The notes below the pieces were generated by a model. It made no database searches. It saw only the letters and a list, made by a program, of their open reading frames with translations, and was not told the DNA's origin. From contig JNKJ01000007.1 in NCBI GenBank assembly GCA_000702025.1, forward strand, positions 186,001-250,000: a stretch of 64,000 nucleotides of DNA, in the 5' to 3' direction. Each line of letters begins with the position of its first letter. Positions within the stretch are counted from its first letter, which is position 1. This document shows positions 54,371-63,578 of the stretch, one piece after another. This DNA comes from Blautia schinkii DSM 10518. GTDB taxonomy: Bacteria; Bacillota; Clostridia; Lachnospirales; Lachnospiraceae. Made by a program: the position numbers and the translations under genes.

Positions 54371-57300
54371 ATGATTACCAGAACAGGAATTCGTGCGTTA
54401 TGTAATTCCACTACCTATTCGAGAGGCTTGGAGATTTATCGTTCGGATGATAAAATACCAGACTTTAAGGTAGAGGAGAAGAAAATTGAGGATATAGTCA
54501 CTGCGCTTGTAAAAGGGAGCGGTAAGACATACTATTCTGTGAAAATTAAATATGACAAAATCCGTGACTGTCTGGACAATATATTTTGTGACTGTAATCC
54601 TTTTTATAACGACGATGGTATTTGCAGACATTGCGTAGCCGTGCTATTAGAATATGCGGATTATCGAAGCAGGCAAAGAGCAATCGCGGAATACGCTGCA
54701 TTAAATGAGCGGGAAAAAGATATACGCATTCGAAATTTAGCAAGACAGAAGTTAGATAATGAGCCCAATCATGAGATAGAAAGTAAAGCGAAATATAAAA
54801 TAGAAAATAAAACAGAAAATAAGCCGGAAAATAGGCAACCAGATCATTGTGAGAATCAAACGCTAAGTGATACAGGTTTAAGTACGATGGAGCAGGCGTT
54901 CCATAGGACGTTAGCTTCATATGGGATTTTTTCTACGCCAAGCCTGTCCGGTAAACCAACCACCTCGGCAATGAAAGCTCTTCTGAATAAAAGGTATCTC
55001 CGCCGTACTGCTCCTTTGGCGCAAAGTGATACTTTTGGAAAGGTGCGCCTAGATCCGTATCTTACCTGCCAGAAAACAGATCTCGAAGTGGAGTTTCGTA
55101 TTGGCGTGAGCCGCATGTACGTATTAAAGGACATATTCGAATTCGTGCAGAATTTAAAAGAAGGACGAGAGTACCAATACGGACAGAAGCTTCAGTTCGC
55201 GCATATAATGGAAGCCTTTGAACCGGAATCACGTAAGCTGGCACAGTTCATTATGGATTGGGAGGAAAGGAACGGATCTCGTTATATTCAGCAGACGTAT
55301 CAAAATAATGGATTTTATGATGTATATCCCAAGCTGCGCTGCTTTCCGCTTGACGGGAATGAGCTTGAAGATTTGCTGGAGGCTGTGGGGCAGAGAACAT
55401 TTGTTGCGCAGGTGGATAATGGGGCAGAGCGCAGCTGGCATATTGTGGAGGGGCATCCCAAACGGGAATTAACTATTACTGGGCTAAATGATGGACTTGA
55501 ATTAAAATTGGATAAAATGTACGGTATATCGTGCAGTAATTACCATATATATTTTGATGATGGAAAAGTTTATCGCGCCCTGAAGTCAGAAATAGAGCAA
55601 ATAGAAGATTTTGTTAACTGCATGGACCAGCTTCCGGGAAAATGGGCTTTTATTGGGAAGTCCGATATTCCGGCCTTTGGAAGAGAGCTTTTGCCGGTAC
55701 TGGAAAAGTATTTTGTTTGCAGCCGAAATAATTTCGAAGAAAGCAGGTATGGCATTTTTTCGGTATCCTATGAAATATATTTGGATGTACCGCAGAAGGA
55801 CTGGATTTCCTGCCGGGTAATAGCAGTATATGGGGAACGCAAATATTCTATATTTGAGACAATTCAGGATCAGGCAATGCGTGACAGGGCTGGAGAAATA
55901 GAGATGGAAGCAATGCTTTCCCAATATTTTAACGCTTACGACGAAGAAAAAAAGGAGCTGGTCCTCGCCGATGACGAGGAGAAACTTTATTTACTTCTTA
56001 CCCAGGGGATTCCGGCTATGCAGGAGTATGCGGCTGTGTACGTCTCGGATGCATTGAAAAGACTTAAGGTGTCAGAGAATCCCCGGGTAAAGCTGGGTGT
56101 CTCTTTATCGTCCGGGTTATTGGACTTAGAAATTGATATAGAGGACATTGATAAGGACGAACTGGCGGAAATCCTATCTAAATATAACCGAAAGAGAAAG
56201 TTTTACCGCTTGCGAAACGGAAACTTTTTGAATATGGAAGAGCAGCAGATGAAAGTCCTTTTTGAGCTCAAGGACGGGCTTCGTCTGACTTCGAAGCAGT
56301 TAAAAGAGGGGAAGGTGCATCTCCCGGGGTATCGTGCCATGTATCTGGATGCGCAGCTGCGGGAGAATTCGTCAGTGTCCGTAAATAAGGACAAGAAATT
56401 CCGCGAGCTTATCCGGAATATGAAAACAATAGAGGACAATGATTTTGAAGTGCCCAAAGAACAGGAGAATATCCTGCGGGAATATCAGAAGCAGGGCTTT
56501 GTGTGGATGAAAACGCTCAGACAGAATGGATTCTGCGGTATACTTGCAGATGATATGGGACTGGGAAAGACCCTGCAGGTGATAACGTTTTTATGGTCCG
56601 AGTACCTTGAGAAAAAGGAGGAAGAGAATAAACGTGGACTTATTATCACTCCGGCGTCTCTGGTCTTTAACTGGGCCAGCGAAATAGAACGATTTGCCCC
56701 GGGACTTCCGGTTAAGATGGTTGTGGGAACTGCAGAACAGAGACAGACTATGATAGAAGAGTCAGGCACAGAGGAGATTCTGATCACATCATATGAGCTT
56801 CTCCGGAGAGATATCGCACACTATAAAAAGATAGATTTTGCATATCAAGTGATTGATGAGGCACAGTATATAAAAAACCATGGTACAAAGGCGGCTAAAG
56901 CAGTGAAATGTGTCAGGGCGGGTTTTCGAATGGCACTTACCGGAACGCCTGTTGAGAACAGATTAAGTGAGCTTTGGAGCATATTTGACTACCTGATGCC
57001 CGGATTTTTGTATAGCTATGAATATTTTCGCAAGGAAATAGAGCAGCCCATGATTCTTGACGAGGACGAAAAAGCGAAGCATAGATTGCAGAAAATGATT
57101 CGGCCCTTTGTATTGCGCCGGCTGAAAAAGGACGTGTTAAAGGACTTACCGGATAAGATTGAGAAGGATATGTACGCAAAACTGGACGGCGAGCAGGAGA
57201 AGCTCTATGAGGCCCATGTAAAAAGGCTGCAGATGGTGCTTGGTAGACAGACGGATGCGGAATTTCAGAAGTCAAAAATACAAATCTTAGCAGAGATAAC

Positions 57301-57865
57301 AAAGCTTCGCCAAATTTGCTGCCATCCCGGATTGTTGTATGAGGACTATCGTTCTAATTCCTCGAAGCTGGACATGTGTGTGGAACTGATTCAAAATGCC
57401 GTAAACGGCGGGCATAAAATCCTGCTTTTTTCTCAGTTTACTTCAATGCTGGAAATACTTCAGCAACGTTTATGTGAGGAGAAAATTTCCTTTTATTCTC
57501 TTACCGGAGCTACTTCCAAAGAGCAGAGGAGCAGGCTGGTGGAGGCCTTTAACCAGGATGAAACATCAGTTTTTTGTATTTCCCTTAAAGCTGGCGGAAC
57601 GGGACTTAATCTTGCCGCTGCGGATATTGTGATTCATTATGATCCATGGTGGAATCTGGCTGTACAGAACCAGGCAACGGACAGAGCCCATCGTATCGGG
57701 CAGCGGAGTGTGGTCAGCGTGTACAAGCTTTTCATCAAAAACTCTATTGAGGAAAAAATAAAAAAGCTTCAGGAAAAGAAAATGGAACTCTCCGACCAGA
57801 TACTCAGCGGAGATGGTCTGGACAGCAGTAAAATAAGTAAGGAAGAACTTATACAATTGTTATAA
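54371..57865 (+). CDS. SWIM zinc-finger SNF2-family helicase
   Basis: A 1164-residue ATP-dependent DNA translocase. The N-terminus has a SWIM zinc site (CDCNPF...GICRHCVAVLLEY, about 75-95). A charged K/E/N linker spans about 130-155, and a bacterial SNF2-associated region follows to about 690. The SNF2 ATPase has DDMGLGKTLQ (about 732-741), DEAQYIKN and LTGTPVENRLSELWS; the helicase C domain has LFSQFTSMLEIL and QATDRAHRIGQ. Such proteins are common in Clostridia and of unclear role. It abuts decayed CRISPR repeats, which may be chance. Confidence 0.92.
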   Translation: MITRTGIRALCNSTTYSRGLEIYRSDDKIPDFKVEEKKIEDIVTALVKGSGKTYYSVKIKYDKIRDCLDNIFCDCNPFYNDDGICRHCVAVLLEYADYRSRQRAIAEYAALNEREKDIRIRNLARQKLDNEPNHEIESKAKYKIENKTENKPENRQPDHCENQTLSDTGLSTMEQAFHRTLASYGIFSTPSLSGKPTTSAMKALLNKRYLRRTAPLAQSDTFGKVRLDPYLTCQKTDLEVEFRIGVSRMYVLKDIFEFVQNLKEGREYQYGQKLQFAHIMEAFEPESRKLAQFIMDWEERNGSRYIQQTYQNNGFYDVYPKLRCFPLDGNELEDLLEAVGQRTFVAQVDNGAERSWHIVEGHPKRELTITGLNDGLELKLDKMYGISCSNYHIYFDDGKVYRALKSEIEQIEDFVNCMDQLPGKWAFIGKSDIPAFGRELLPVLEKYFVCSRNNFEESRYGIFSVSYEIYLDVPQKDWISCRVIAVYGERKYSIFETIQDQAMRDRAGEIEMEAMLSQYFNAYDEEKKELVLADDEEKLYLLLTQGIPAMQEYAAVYVSDALKRLKVSENPRVKLGVSLSSGLLDLEIDIEDIDKDELAEILSKYNRKRKFYRLRNGNFLNMEEQQMKVLFELKDGLRLTSKQLKEGKVHLPGYRAMYLDAQLRENSSVSVNKDKKFRELIRNMKTIEDNDFEVPKEQENILREYQKQGFVWMKTLRQNGFCGILADDMGLGKTLQVITFLWSEYLEKKEEENKRGLIITPASLVFNWASEIERFAPGLPVKMVVGTAEQRQTMIEESGTEEILITSYELLRRDIAHYKKIDFAYQVIDEAQYIKNHGTKAAKAVKCVRAGFRMALTGTPVENRLSELWSIFDYLMPGFLYSYEYFRKEIEQPMILDEDEKAKHRLQKMIRPFVLRRLKKDVLKDLPDKIEKDMYAKLDGEQEKLYEAHVKRLQMVLGRQTDAEFQKSKIQILAEITKLRQICCHPGLLYEDYRSNSSKLDMCVELIQNAVNGGHKILLFSQFTSMLEILQQRLCEEKISFYSLTGATSKEQRSRLVEAFNQDETSVFCISLKAGGTGLNLAAADIVIHYDPWWNLAVQNQATDRAHRIGQRSVVSVYKLFIKNSIEEKIKKLQEKKMELSDQILSGDGLDSSKISKEELIQLL

Positions 57866-57873
57866 GAAGGACA

Positions 57874-58557
57874 TTGAGTAAGATGGAAAAGAGAAGATTA
57901 TCGGACAGTATAGCGGATGATATTTTGACAATGATCACTATTGAAAAAAGATTTTTACCCGGTGAAAAACTGCCAAATGAGAACGAGATGTCAGAAGAGC
58001 TGCATATCAGCAGGACAACGCTGCGTGAGGCAGTGCGTATTCTTGCCACTAATGGGATTCTGGAGATTCGCAGGGGTAAGGGAACTTATGTAAGAGAGGA
58101 TTTAAAGCTGGACGAGAATGGCGGGCTTCAGTCTTTGACTCATGTAAGGGCAAACGCCCATGACCTGTATGAAATGCGCCTCATATTCGAACCTGAGGCT
58201 GCTTTTTTAGCTGCAGAGAGGGCCAGTGATGAAGAAATCCGCAGGATTTTATCATTGGGTAAAAAGATTGAGACCGCAATTAAGGAAAAGAAAGACAGGA
58301 CGGATGCAGAGCGTGCATTTCATAAAGCGATTGCAAAGGCCACTCATAATGAATTTATGAACCGCCTCATGCCCGTAATCTACCAGGCAATAGACAAAGG
58401 TGTAAGACTTTCGGAAGTGAAACATAAGGCTGTCATAGATACGGTTGCGGACCATAAGCTCATAATGGAGTTTCTTGAGAATAGAAATCCTGAGGGCGCG
58501 AGAAATGCTATGAGGATTCATATTCTTCATGCTGTGGAGGAATTGGGAATAAAGTGA
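57874..58557 (+). CDS. FadR-family (GntR/FCD) transcriptional regulator
   Basis: A 227-residue repressor type. It has a winged helix at about 1-72 (PNENEMSEELHISRTTLREA, then GILEIRRGKGTYV). The FCD ligand domain spans about 90-225 with metal-site segments YEMRLIFEPEAAFLAAERA, FHKAIAKATHNEFM and DHKLIMEFLE. The TTG at 57874 and ATG at 57883 are both possible starts; neither has ideal spacing to AGAAGG. FCD regulators usually respond to organic or sugar acids; the ilvD-type dehydratase downstream is the likely target. Confidence 0.88.
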   Translation: MSKMEKRRLSDSIADDILTMITIEKRFLPGEKLPNENEMSEELHISRTTLREAVRILATNGILEIRRGKGTYVREDLKLDENGGLQSLTHVRANAHDLYEMRLIFEPEAAFLAAERASDEEIRRILSLGKKIETAIKEKKDRTDAERAFHKAIAKATHNEFMNRLMPVIYQAIDKGVRLSEVKHKAVIDTVADHKLIMEFLENRNPEGARNAMRIHILHAVEELGIK

Positions 58558-58583
58558 TAAAATTTGAATAGCAGTTAAAATCA

Positions 58584-58615
58584 TAGCTCGGGACGCACCG
58601 GGCTATTTTCTTTTT
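58584..58615 (+). terminator. Terminator after the FadR-type gene
   Basis: An 8-bp stem with one G-U pair (TAGCTCGG at 58584-58591, CCGGGCTA at 58598-58605) and a 6-base loop, followed by TTTTCTTTTT. Confidence 0.85.
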
Positions 58616-58716
58616 AATAAACTCCCCCGCACCTGGTATATAAAAATGCTCCGTGAGGATCGCACTGCGGCGGAAAGGAATTATGTCGTTTTGGCGGTCT
58701 CCGCTCCGCTTCGGTC

Positions 58717-58784
58717 GTTGCTTGACGAGTGCCACTGGCACTCAGCAACCCTCCGCAGGCGGAGAATCCTGCAAAGCAGGATTC
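58717..58784. repeat. Triple-hairpin intergenic element
   Basis: Three perfect hairpins follow one another: GAGTGCC/GGCACTC (58727-58743, with outer GTTGCT/AGCAAC arms), CTCCG/CGGAG (58751-58764) and GAATCCTGC/GCAGGATTC (58764-58784). There is no T-run. It looks like a REP-like dispersed element or a structured RNA between the regulator and ilvD promoter. The flanking 58640-58716 is GC-rich and non-coding. Confidence 0.7.
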
Positions 58785-58834
58785 ATTCTTGTAAGGTATA
58801 AAACTATACTTATCAAAGAGAGCATACAACCATA

Positions 58835-58863
58835 TTGACAGTAGACAACTATAAGGGTATAAT
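58835..58863 (+). promoter_or_regulatory. Near-consensus sigma-A promoter of ilvD
   Basis: TTGACA (58835-58840), a 17-base spacer and TATAAT (58858-58863): both boxes are perfect. Transcription would begin near 58870, right at the ribosome site, so the leader is very short. An operator could lie in the spacer or just upstream. Confidence 0.9.
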
Positions 58864-58886
58864 ACACCAAAAAGGAGGGTATGAAT

Positions 58887-60542
58887 ATGCGCAGTGACAG
58901 AATAAAGAAAGGAACAGAGGCAGCTCCGCAGCGGGCTTTGCTGTATGCGTTGGGGTTGACTGAGGAGGAATTAAAAAGACCATTAATTGGTATAGTGAGT
59001 TCGTACAATGAGATTGTGCCGGGGCATATGAATCTTGATAAAATAGTGGCAGCGGTGAAGCAGGGAGTATTGGAGGCAGGAGGGATTCCGGTAGTGTTTC
59101 CTGCTATTGCAGTCTGTGATGGGATTGCTATGGGGCACGAAGGTATGAAATACTCTTTGGTGACAAGAGAGTTGATTGCAGACTCCACAGAAGCTATGGC
59201 CATGGCGCATCCTTTTGACGGACTGGTCATGGTACCCAATTGTGATAAAAATGTGCCAGGACTACTGATGGCTGCAGCGAGACTTAATATTCCGGCCATT
59301 TTTGTAAGCGGAGGTCCTATGCTCGCAGGCAGGTCCCGCAGAAAAAGAATCAGCTACTCTACAGTATCGGAAGCTGTGAGTGAGAGTAAAACAGGGAAAA
59401 TAGAAGCTGAAACTTTGTGCGAGCTTGAGAAAAGCGCATGTCCCACTTGTGGGTCATGTTCAGGTATGTTCACTGCCAATAGTATGAATTGCCTGAGTGA
59501 GGTTTTGGGGATGGCGCTGCCTGGCAATGGTACTATTCCTGCAGTATATTCCGAGAGGATCCGCCTGGCAAAAAGGGCGGGGATGCAGATCATGGAGCTG
59601 CTTCGTGCCAATATCTGCCCACGGGATATCATGGTGAAAGAAGCTTTTGAAAACGCTTTGACGATTGATATGGCATTGGGATGCAGTACGAACAGTATGC
59701 TGCACCTGCCGGCGATTGCCCACGAGTGTGGCATTGAAATTGATTTGCAGCAGGCGAATGATATTTCGGAAAAGACTCCGAACCTTTGTCATCTGGCACC
59801 TGCGGGAGAGTACTATATTGAGGACCTAAACGAGGCGGGGGGAATTCCGGCATTGATGCATGAGGTGCAGAAGGCAGAATTATTGCATACAAATCTGATG
59901 ACATGCACGGGAAAAACGGTAGGGGAGAATATCGCAGGTAAGGAAATACTTGATACAGATGTTATCCGCCTTATCCATAATCCATACAGTCCAAAGGGCG
60001 GGATAGCGGTGCTCAAGGGTAATCTGGCCCCGGAAGGCTGCGTGGTAAAAAAGTCAGCAGTGGATGAAAAAATGCTTACACATACAGGCAGGGCCAGAGT
60101 GTTTGACGGTGAGGAGCAGGCACTTTCGGCAATTTATGCAGGAGATATTCATCCGGGGGATGTTGTGGTCATCCGTTACGAGGGACCGAAAGGCGGACCG
60201 GGGATGCGGGAAATGCTCAATCCTACCTCTGCAATCATGGGAAGTGGTTTAGGGGATTGTGTGGCCCTGATAACGGACGGCAGGTTTTCCGGGGCTACCA
60301 GGGGTGCGGCAATTGGTCATGTTTCACCGGAGGCGGCAGACGGAGGTACGATTGCTCTGATTCACGACGGGGATAAAATTGCGATTGACATTCCCGCCTG
60401 CACGATTAATGTGCTTGTTTCGGAAGAAGAGCTTGAGAAGCGGAGGAATGAGTGGAGGCCAAGGCAGCAGAAACTTAAAGGATACCTGAAAAGGTATGCC
60501 AGAGATGTGTCCTCCGGCAGCAGAGGTGCCGTTTTATTATAA
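58887..60542 (+). CDS. ilvD: Dihydroxy-acid dehydratase (IlvD/Edd family)
   Basis: An FeS dehydratase of about 551 residues; IlvD makes 2-keto acids for Val/Ile/Leu synthesis. It has [33 protein letters not shown] and [19 protein letters not shown], which carry the cluster Cys residues. [20 protein letters not shown] lies near the C-terminus. I chose ATG 58887, which has better spacing from GGAGGG than ATG 58881. No other ilv gene is adjacent and an FCD regulator precedes it, so a sugar-acid dehydratase role is also possible. Confidence 0.92.
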   Translation: MRSDRIKKGTEAAPQRALLYALGLTEEELKRPLIGIVSSYNEIVPGHMNLDKIVAAVKQGVLEAGGIPVVFPAIAVCDGIAMGHEGMKYSLVTRELIADSTEAMAMAHPFDGLVMVPNCDKNVPGLLMAAARLNIPAIFVSGGPMLAGRSRRKRISYSTVSEAVSESKTGKIEAETLCELEKSACPTCGSCSGMFTANSMNCLSEVLGMALPGNGTIPAVYSERIRLAKRAGMQIMELLRANICPRDIMVKEAFENALTIDMALGCSTNSMLHLPAIAHECGIEIDLQQANDISEKTPNLCHLAPAGEYYIEDLNEAGGIPALMHEVQKAELLHTNLMTCTGKTVGENIAGKEILDTDVIRLIHNPYSPKGGIAVLKGNLAPEGCVVKKSAVDEKMLTHTGRARVFDGEEQALSAIYAGDIHPGDVVVIRYEGPKGGPGMREMLNPTSAIMGSGLGDCVALITDGRFSGATRGAAIGHVSPEAADGGTIALIHDGDKIAIDIPACTINVLVSEEELEKRRNEWRPRQQKLKGYLKRYARDVSSGSRGAVLL

Positions 60543-60663
60543 CAGGAATAGGACCGGTGAGTTGATGCTTGTCCGAAACATTTAATCTGAAACATTCAAT
60601 TTAAAACATGAGCAATGGTTAATTTTCTTGCAGTATAGTTAACGGCAATTCAGTTGTCAGCAG

Positions 60664-60672
60664 TGATATAAT
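60664..60672 (+). promoter_or_regulatory. Extended -10 promoter of the XRE-TPR gene
   Basis: TGATATAAT is an extended -10 element; no good -35 lies upstream. The start codon is about 70 bases downstream. Confidence 0.5.
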
Positions 60673-60743
60673 TTGTTAATCTAAAGACAGCAGAGGTACC
60701 GAAGCGGAATATATAGTGGAAATGTGGACGAAAAGGAGAAACT

Positions 60744-61811
60744 ATGAAGATTGGTGAAGTTATACGCACGTACCGCAAGGAAAAACAGATGACTCAGGAG
60801 GAAATGGCAAATTATCTGGGAGTTACAGCTCCGGCTGTTAATAAGTGGGAGAATGATAATTCTTATCCGGATATCTCACTTTTGGCGCCGATTGCCAGAT
60901 TGCTGGGTATTACTACGGACACACTGCTCTCTTACCAGGACGAACTTACAGAACAAGAAATCAAACAGATTGTAACAGAGTTAGAAACAAGGATGCTTGA
61001 AAGTGATTATGATACATGGTTTCATTGGGGAATGTCGAAGGTGCAGCAGTATCCTAATTCGGATAAGCTTGCTATTATGGTAACCCGTCTTTTGCGCAGC
61101 TACGGTACGATAGTCGGGTTGGATAATGAACCGAAATATGATGATGCAATTGTGAGACAGTATGAAAAGCTGCTGGATAGTGCTGACCCGGATATTGTAC
61201 AGGAAACGTTGTTTGATTTGTATTTACGTGCCATATCCCGGGAGGAATATGATGAGGCGCAAAAATATCTTGACCAGATTCCCAATCGGAAGATTGATAC
61301 CCGCACATTAAAGGCTTCACTGTGCGTCCGGCAGGGGAAAATTGAAGAGGCGTATGAAGCATACGAGAGAATCATCTATATGAGCTGTACAGACATTCAA
61401 AATGCGCTGGGAGCAATGATCAGTCTGGAGCTTCAGAAGGGCGAAGTGGAACGGGCGGAGCTTTTTACCGGAAAATTAAAGGAAGTCCTCAGAGCTCTGG
61501 ACATGGGCAGATATATGGAAAAGTCTGCAGAATGCAGTCTGGCAGTGTATAAGAAGGATAAGGATGCATGTATCAGTATCCTTGAGGAAACACTTGAGAC
61601 AGCGGGCTTTTCGGATTCCATCAGACAGTCGGAGTTGTACAGGCATATGAAGTTTGCGGGTTCGGATTCTGCCAGAATGAATACGCTAATGGGAAAAATG
61701 CTTCTTAAAGATTACGATGAGAACGACGACAGCATTAGCTTTCTTAAAGATGATAAGAGATTTCAGGAATTGATAAAGAAAGCCGCCGCTAATGCAGAAG
61801 AAATGAAGTGA
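60744..61811 (+). CDS. XRE-family regulator with TPR-like C-terminal domain
   Basis: A 355-residue protein. It has an HTH_3 domain at about 1-60 (IGEVIRTYRKEKQMTQEEMA, YLGVTAPAVNKWENDNSYPD). A helical repeat region (about 75-350) follows, with TPR-like pairs such as EEYDEAQKYLDQIPN and GKIEEAYEAYERIIY. Similar proteins sense peptides or metabolic state in Firmicutes. RBS AAAAGGAGAAACT. It is monocistronic with its own terminator. Confidence 0.88.
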   Translation: MKIGEVIRTYRKEKQMTQEEMANYLGVTAPAVNKWENDNSYPDISLLAPIARLLGITTDTLLSYQDELTEQEIKQIVTELETRMLESDYDTWFHWGMSKVQQYPNSDKLAIMVTRLLRSYGTIVGLDNEPKYDDAIVRQYEKLLDSADPDIVQETLFDLYLRAISREEYDEAQKYLDQIPNRKIDTRTLKASLCVRQGKIEEAYEAYERIIYMSCTDIQNALGAMISLELQKGEVERAELFTGKLKEVLRALDMGRYMEKSAECSLAVYKKDKDACISILEETLETAGFSDSIRQSELYRHMKFAGSDSARMNTLMGKMLLKDYDENDDSISFLKDDKRFQELIKKAAANAEEMK

Positions 61812-61825
61812 TAAAAGGTATATAG

Positions 61826-61895
61826 AAAAGCCAAAAGTTTACTAAGGTCTGCCTCTTAGGTGTTGAGCGCAACATAGTAAACTTTTGGCTTTTTG
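61826..61895 (+). terminator. Long perfect-stem terminator
   Basis: A 19-bp perfect stem (61826-61844 with 61875-61893; core CCAAAAGTTTACTA/TAGTAAACTTTTGG) is followed by a T-run. Inside its loop a small hairpin TGTTG/CAACA (61861-61874) sits against the main stem. The 5' side is A-rich, so it can end minus-strand transcripts too. Confidence 0.9.
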
Positions 61896-61903
61896 AGTTT
61901 TTG

Positions 61904-61933
61904 TTGCAGTTTTAGGAAACATCACTGTATAAT
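61904..61933 (+). promoter_or_regulatory. Promoter of the WYL regulator gene
   Basis: TTGCAG (61904-61909), an 18-base spacer and TATAAT (61928-61933), 45 bases before the start codon. Confidence 0.68.
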
Positions 61934-61978
61934 GAAATATAACTTGAGTCAAAAGAAAAGCAGTATGGGGGTAAGTGT

Positions 61979-62890
61979 ATGAAGATTGACCGTTTGATTG
62001 GGATTTTGGTGGTACTGCTTCAGCAGGAACGGGTGACGGCGCCTTATCTTGCGGAAAAGTTTGAGGTGTCGCGCAGGACCATTAACAGGGACATTGAGAC
62101 ACTTTGCCAGGCGGGAATTCCCATTGCGACTGCTCAGGGACAAAACGGGGGGATTTCCATAATGGAGGGGTACCGGATGGATAAAACCCTGCTTACCTCC
62201 GCGGACATGAGAGCCATACTCACAGGGCTTCGAAGCCTTGACAGTGTAAGCGGGACGAACCGTTACCAGCAGTTAATGGAAAAGCTTTCCCTTGGGAATT
62301 CTAATGTATTGACATCCAACAGCCATATTATGATTGATCTCTCCTCCTGGTATAAATCGTCGCTGGCCCCGAAGATTGAACTGCTTCAGAGCGCTATTGA
62401 ATTCCATGAGATAGCTGCATTCTGCTATTTTTCTCCAAGAGGAGAAACGCGAAGAAGAATTGAGCCATATCAGCTTGTGTTTAAATGGACATCCTGGTAT
62501 GTGTGGGGGTATTGTCTTGAAAAAGAGGACTTCCGTCTGTTCAAGCTTAACAGACTTACGGAGCTTGTGAATACCGGGGAGACCTTTACGCCCAGAAAAG
62601 CTCCACTGCCGGAACTTGCAGCAGAGAGAGTATATCCTGTTGCAATAACTGTTCAGGCGGCGTTTGAGGCGGATATGAAGTGGCGGCTTGTGGAAGAATT
62701 TGGGCCGGAGAGCTTTGCGGAACAGGAGGATGGAAGGCTTCTCTTTTCCTTTGGGTTTGCGGACAGGGAAAGTCTGTATGGGTGGCTTCTAAGCTTTGGC
62801 GATAAGGTCGAATTGCTGGAACCAGGGGAAATTCGAGAAGAGCTTCGTTTACTGACCGAAAATATGTACACAAAATATAAGAAATTCTGA
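61979..62890 (+). CDS. YafY-type HTH/WYL-domain transcriptional regulator
   Basis: A 303-residue regulator. It has an HTH_11 winged helix (about 1-60: LVVLLQQERVTAPYLAEKFE, VSRRTINRDIETLCQAGIPI). The WYL ligand domain (about 130-230) has FYFSPRGETRRRIEPYQLVF-like sequence and WTSWYVWGYCLEKEDFRLFKL. The C-terminal WCX part follows. It precedes two GyrI-like proteins in the same direction and may regulate them. Confidence 0.9.
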   Translation: MKIDRLIGILVVLLQQERVTAPYLAEKFEVSRRTINRDIETLCQAGIPIATAQGQNGGISIMEGYRMDKTLLTSADMRAILTGLRSLDSVSGTNRYQQLMEKLSLGNSNVLTSNSHIMIDLSSWYKSSLAPKIELLQSAIEFHEIAAFCYFSPRGETRRRIEPYQLVFKWTSWYVWGYCLEKEDFRLFKLNRLTELVNTGETFTPRKAPLPELAAERVYPVAITVQAAFEADMKWRLVEEFGPESFAEQEDGRLLFSFGFADRESLYGWLLSFGDKVELLEPGEIREELRLLTENMYTKYKKF

Positions 62891-63032
62891 GGCAACATGA
62901 CATATAGATGTCGTGTATGACGTGTTATCCTTGTTTTAGAAATTGGAAAGGAACTGTTCGTCAGATATCCATTGCCAAAGCATAGCAGTCAGGAACGGAA
63001 CAGTGAGACTAAAAAAGAAAAGAGGATTACAC

Positions 63033-63488
63033 ATGAAATATGAAATCGTAAATTTAGAGGAAAAAACAGTAGCAGGATTGACCGCCAGAACCAATAATCT
63101 GGCACCGGACTCACAGATGATTATCGGAGGCCTGTGGCAGCGCTTTTATGGGGAGGGAATCTATGAGTCTTTGAAGGGCAAAGTAAACGATAAGGCTCTT
63201 GGTATTTACACGGAATATGCCGGGGATCATACATGTGACTATACAGTCATGATAGCCTGTGAAACCGACAAAATGTGCATACAACCGGAAAATATCGCGG
63301 TAAAGAAGATACCTGGAGGCAAATATGCGAAATTTGTTATGAAAGGGAATATGCACAAAATAGTGGCTGACTTCTGGCAGCAGCTTTGGCAGATGGATCT
63401 GCCGAGAGCATTTACAAGTGATTTTGAAGAATATCAGAATGCGGATATGGAGCAGGCAGAAGTGCATTTCTATATTTCTCTGTTATAG
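63033..63488 (+). CDS. GyrI-like/AraC effector-binding-domain protein
   Basis: A protein of about 151 residues with the bacterial effector-binding (SHV2) fold. It has LEEKTVAGLTARTNN, IGGLWQRFYGEGIYESL, LGIYTEYAGDHTCDYTVMIAC and IPGGKYAKFVMKG, in typical order. I chose ATG 63033, which follows AAAGAGG; the open frame from 62943 has no better site. Stand-alone members may sequester or hydrolyse small toxic molecules. Confidence 0.85.
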   Translation: MKYEIVNLEEKTVAGLTARTNNLAPDSQMIIGGLWQRFYGEGIYESLKGKVNDKALGIYTEYAGDHTCDYTVMIACETDKMCIQPENIAVKKIPGGKYAKFVMKGNMHKIVADFWQQLWQMDLPRAFTSDFEEYQNADMEQAEVHFYISLL

Positions 63489-63578
63489 GAAACAAGTACG
63501 TAGGAGTGTATTAATAAAATATGTATGTTGGTTTCCGAAACACGAAAATACAGAGTCGGAGATACTGGAGGCGAGGTA

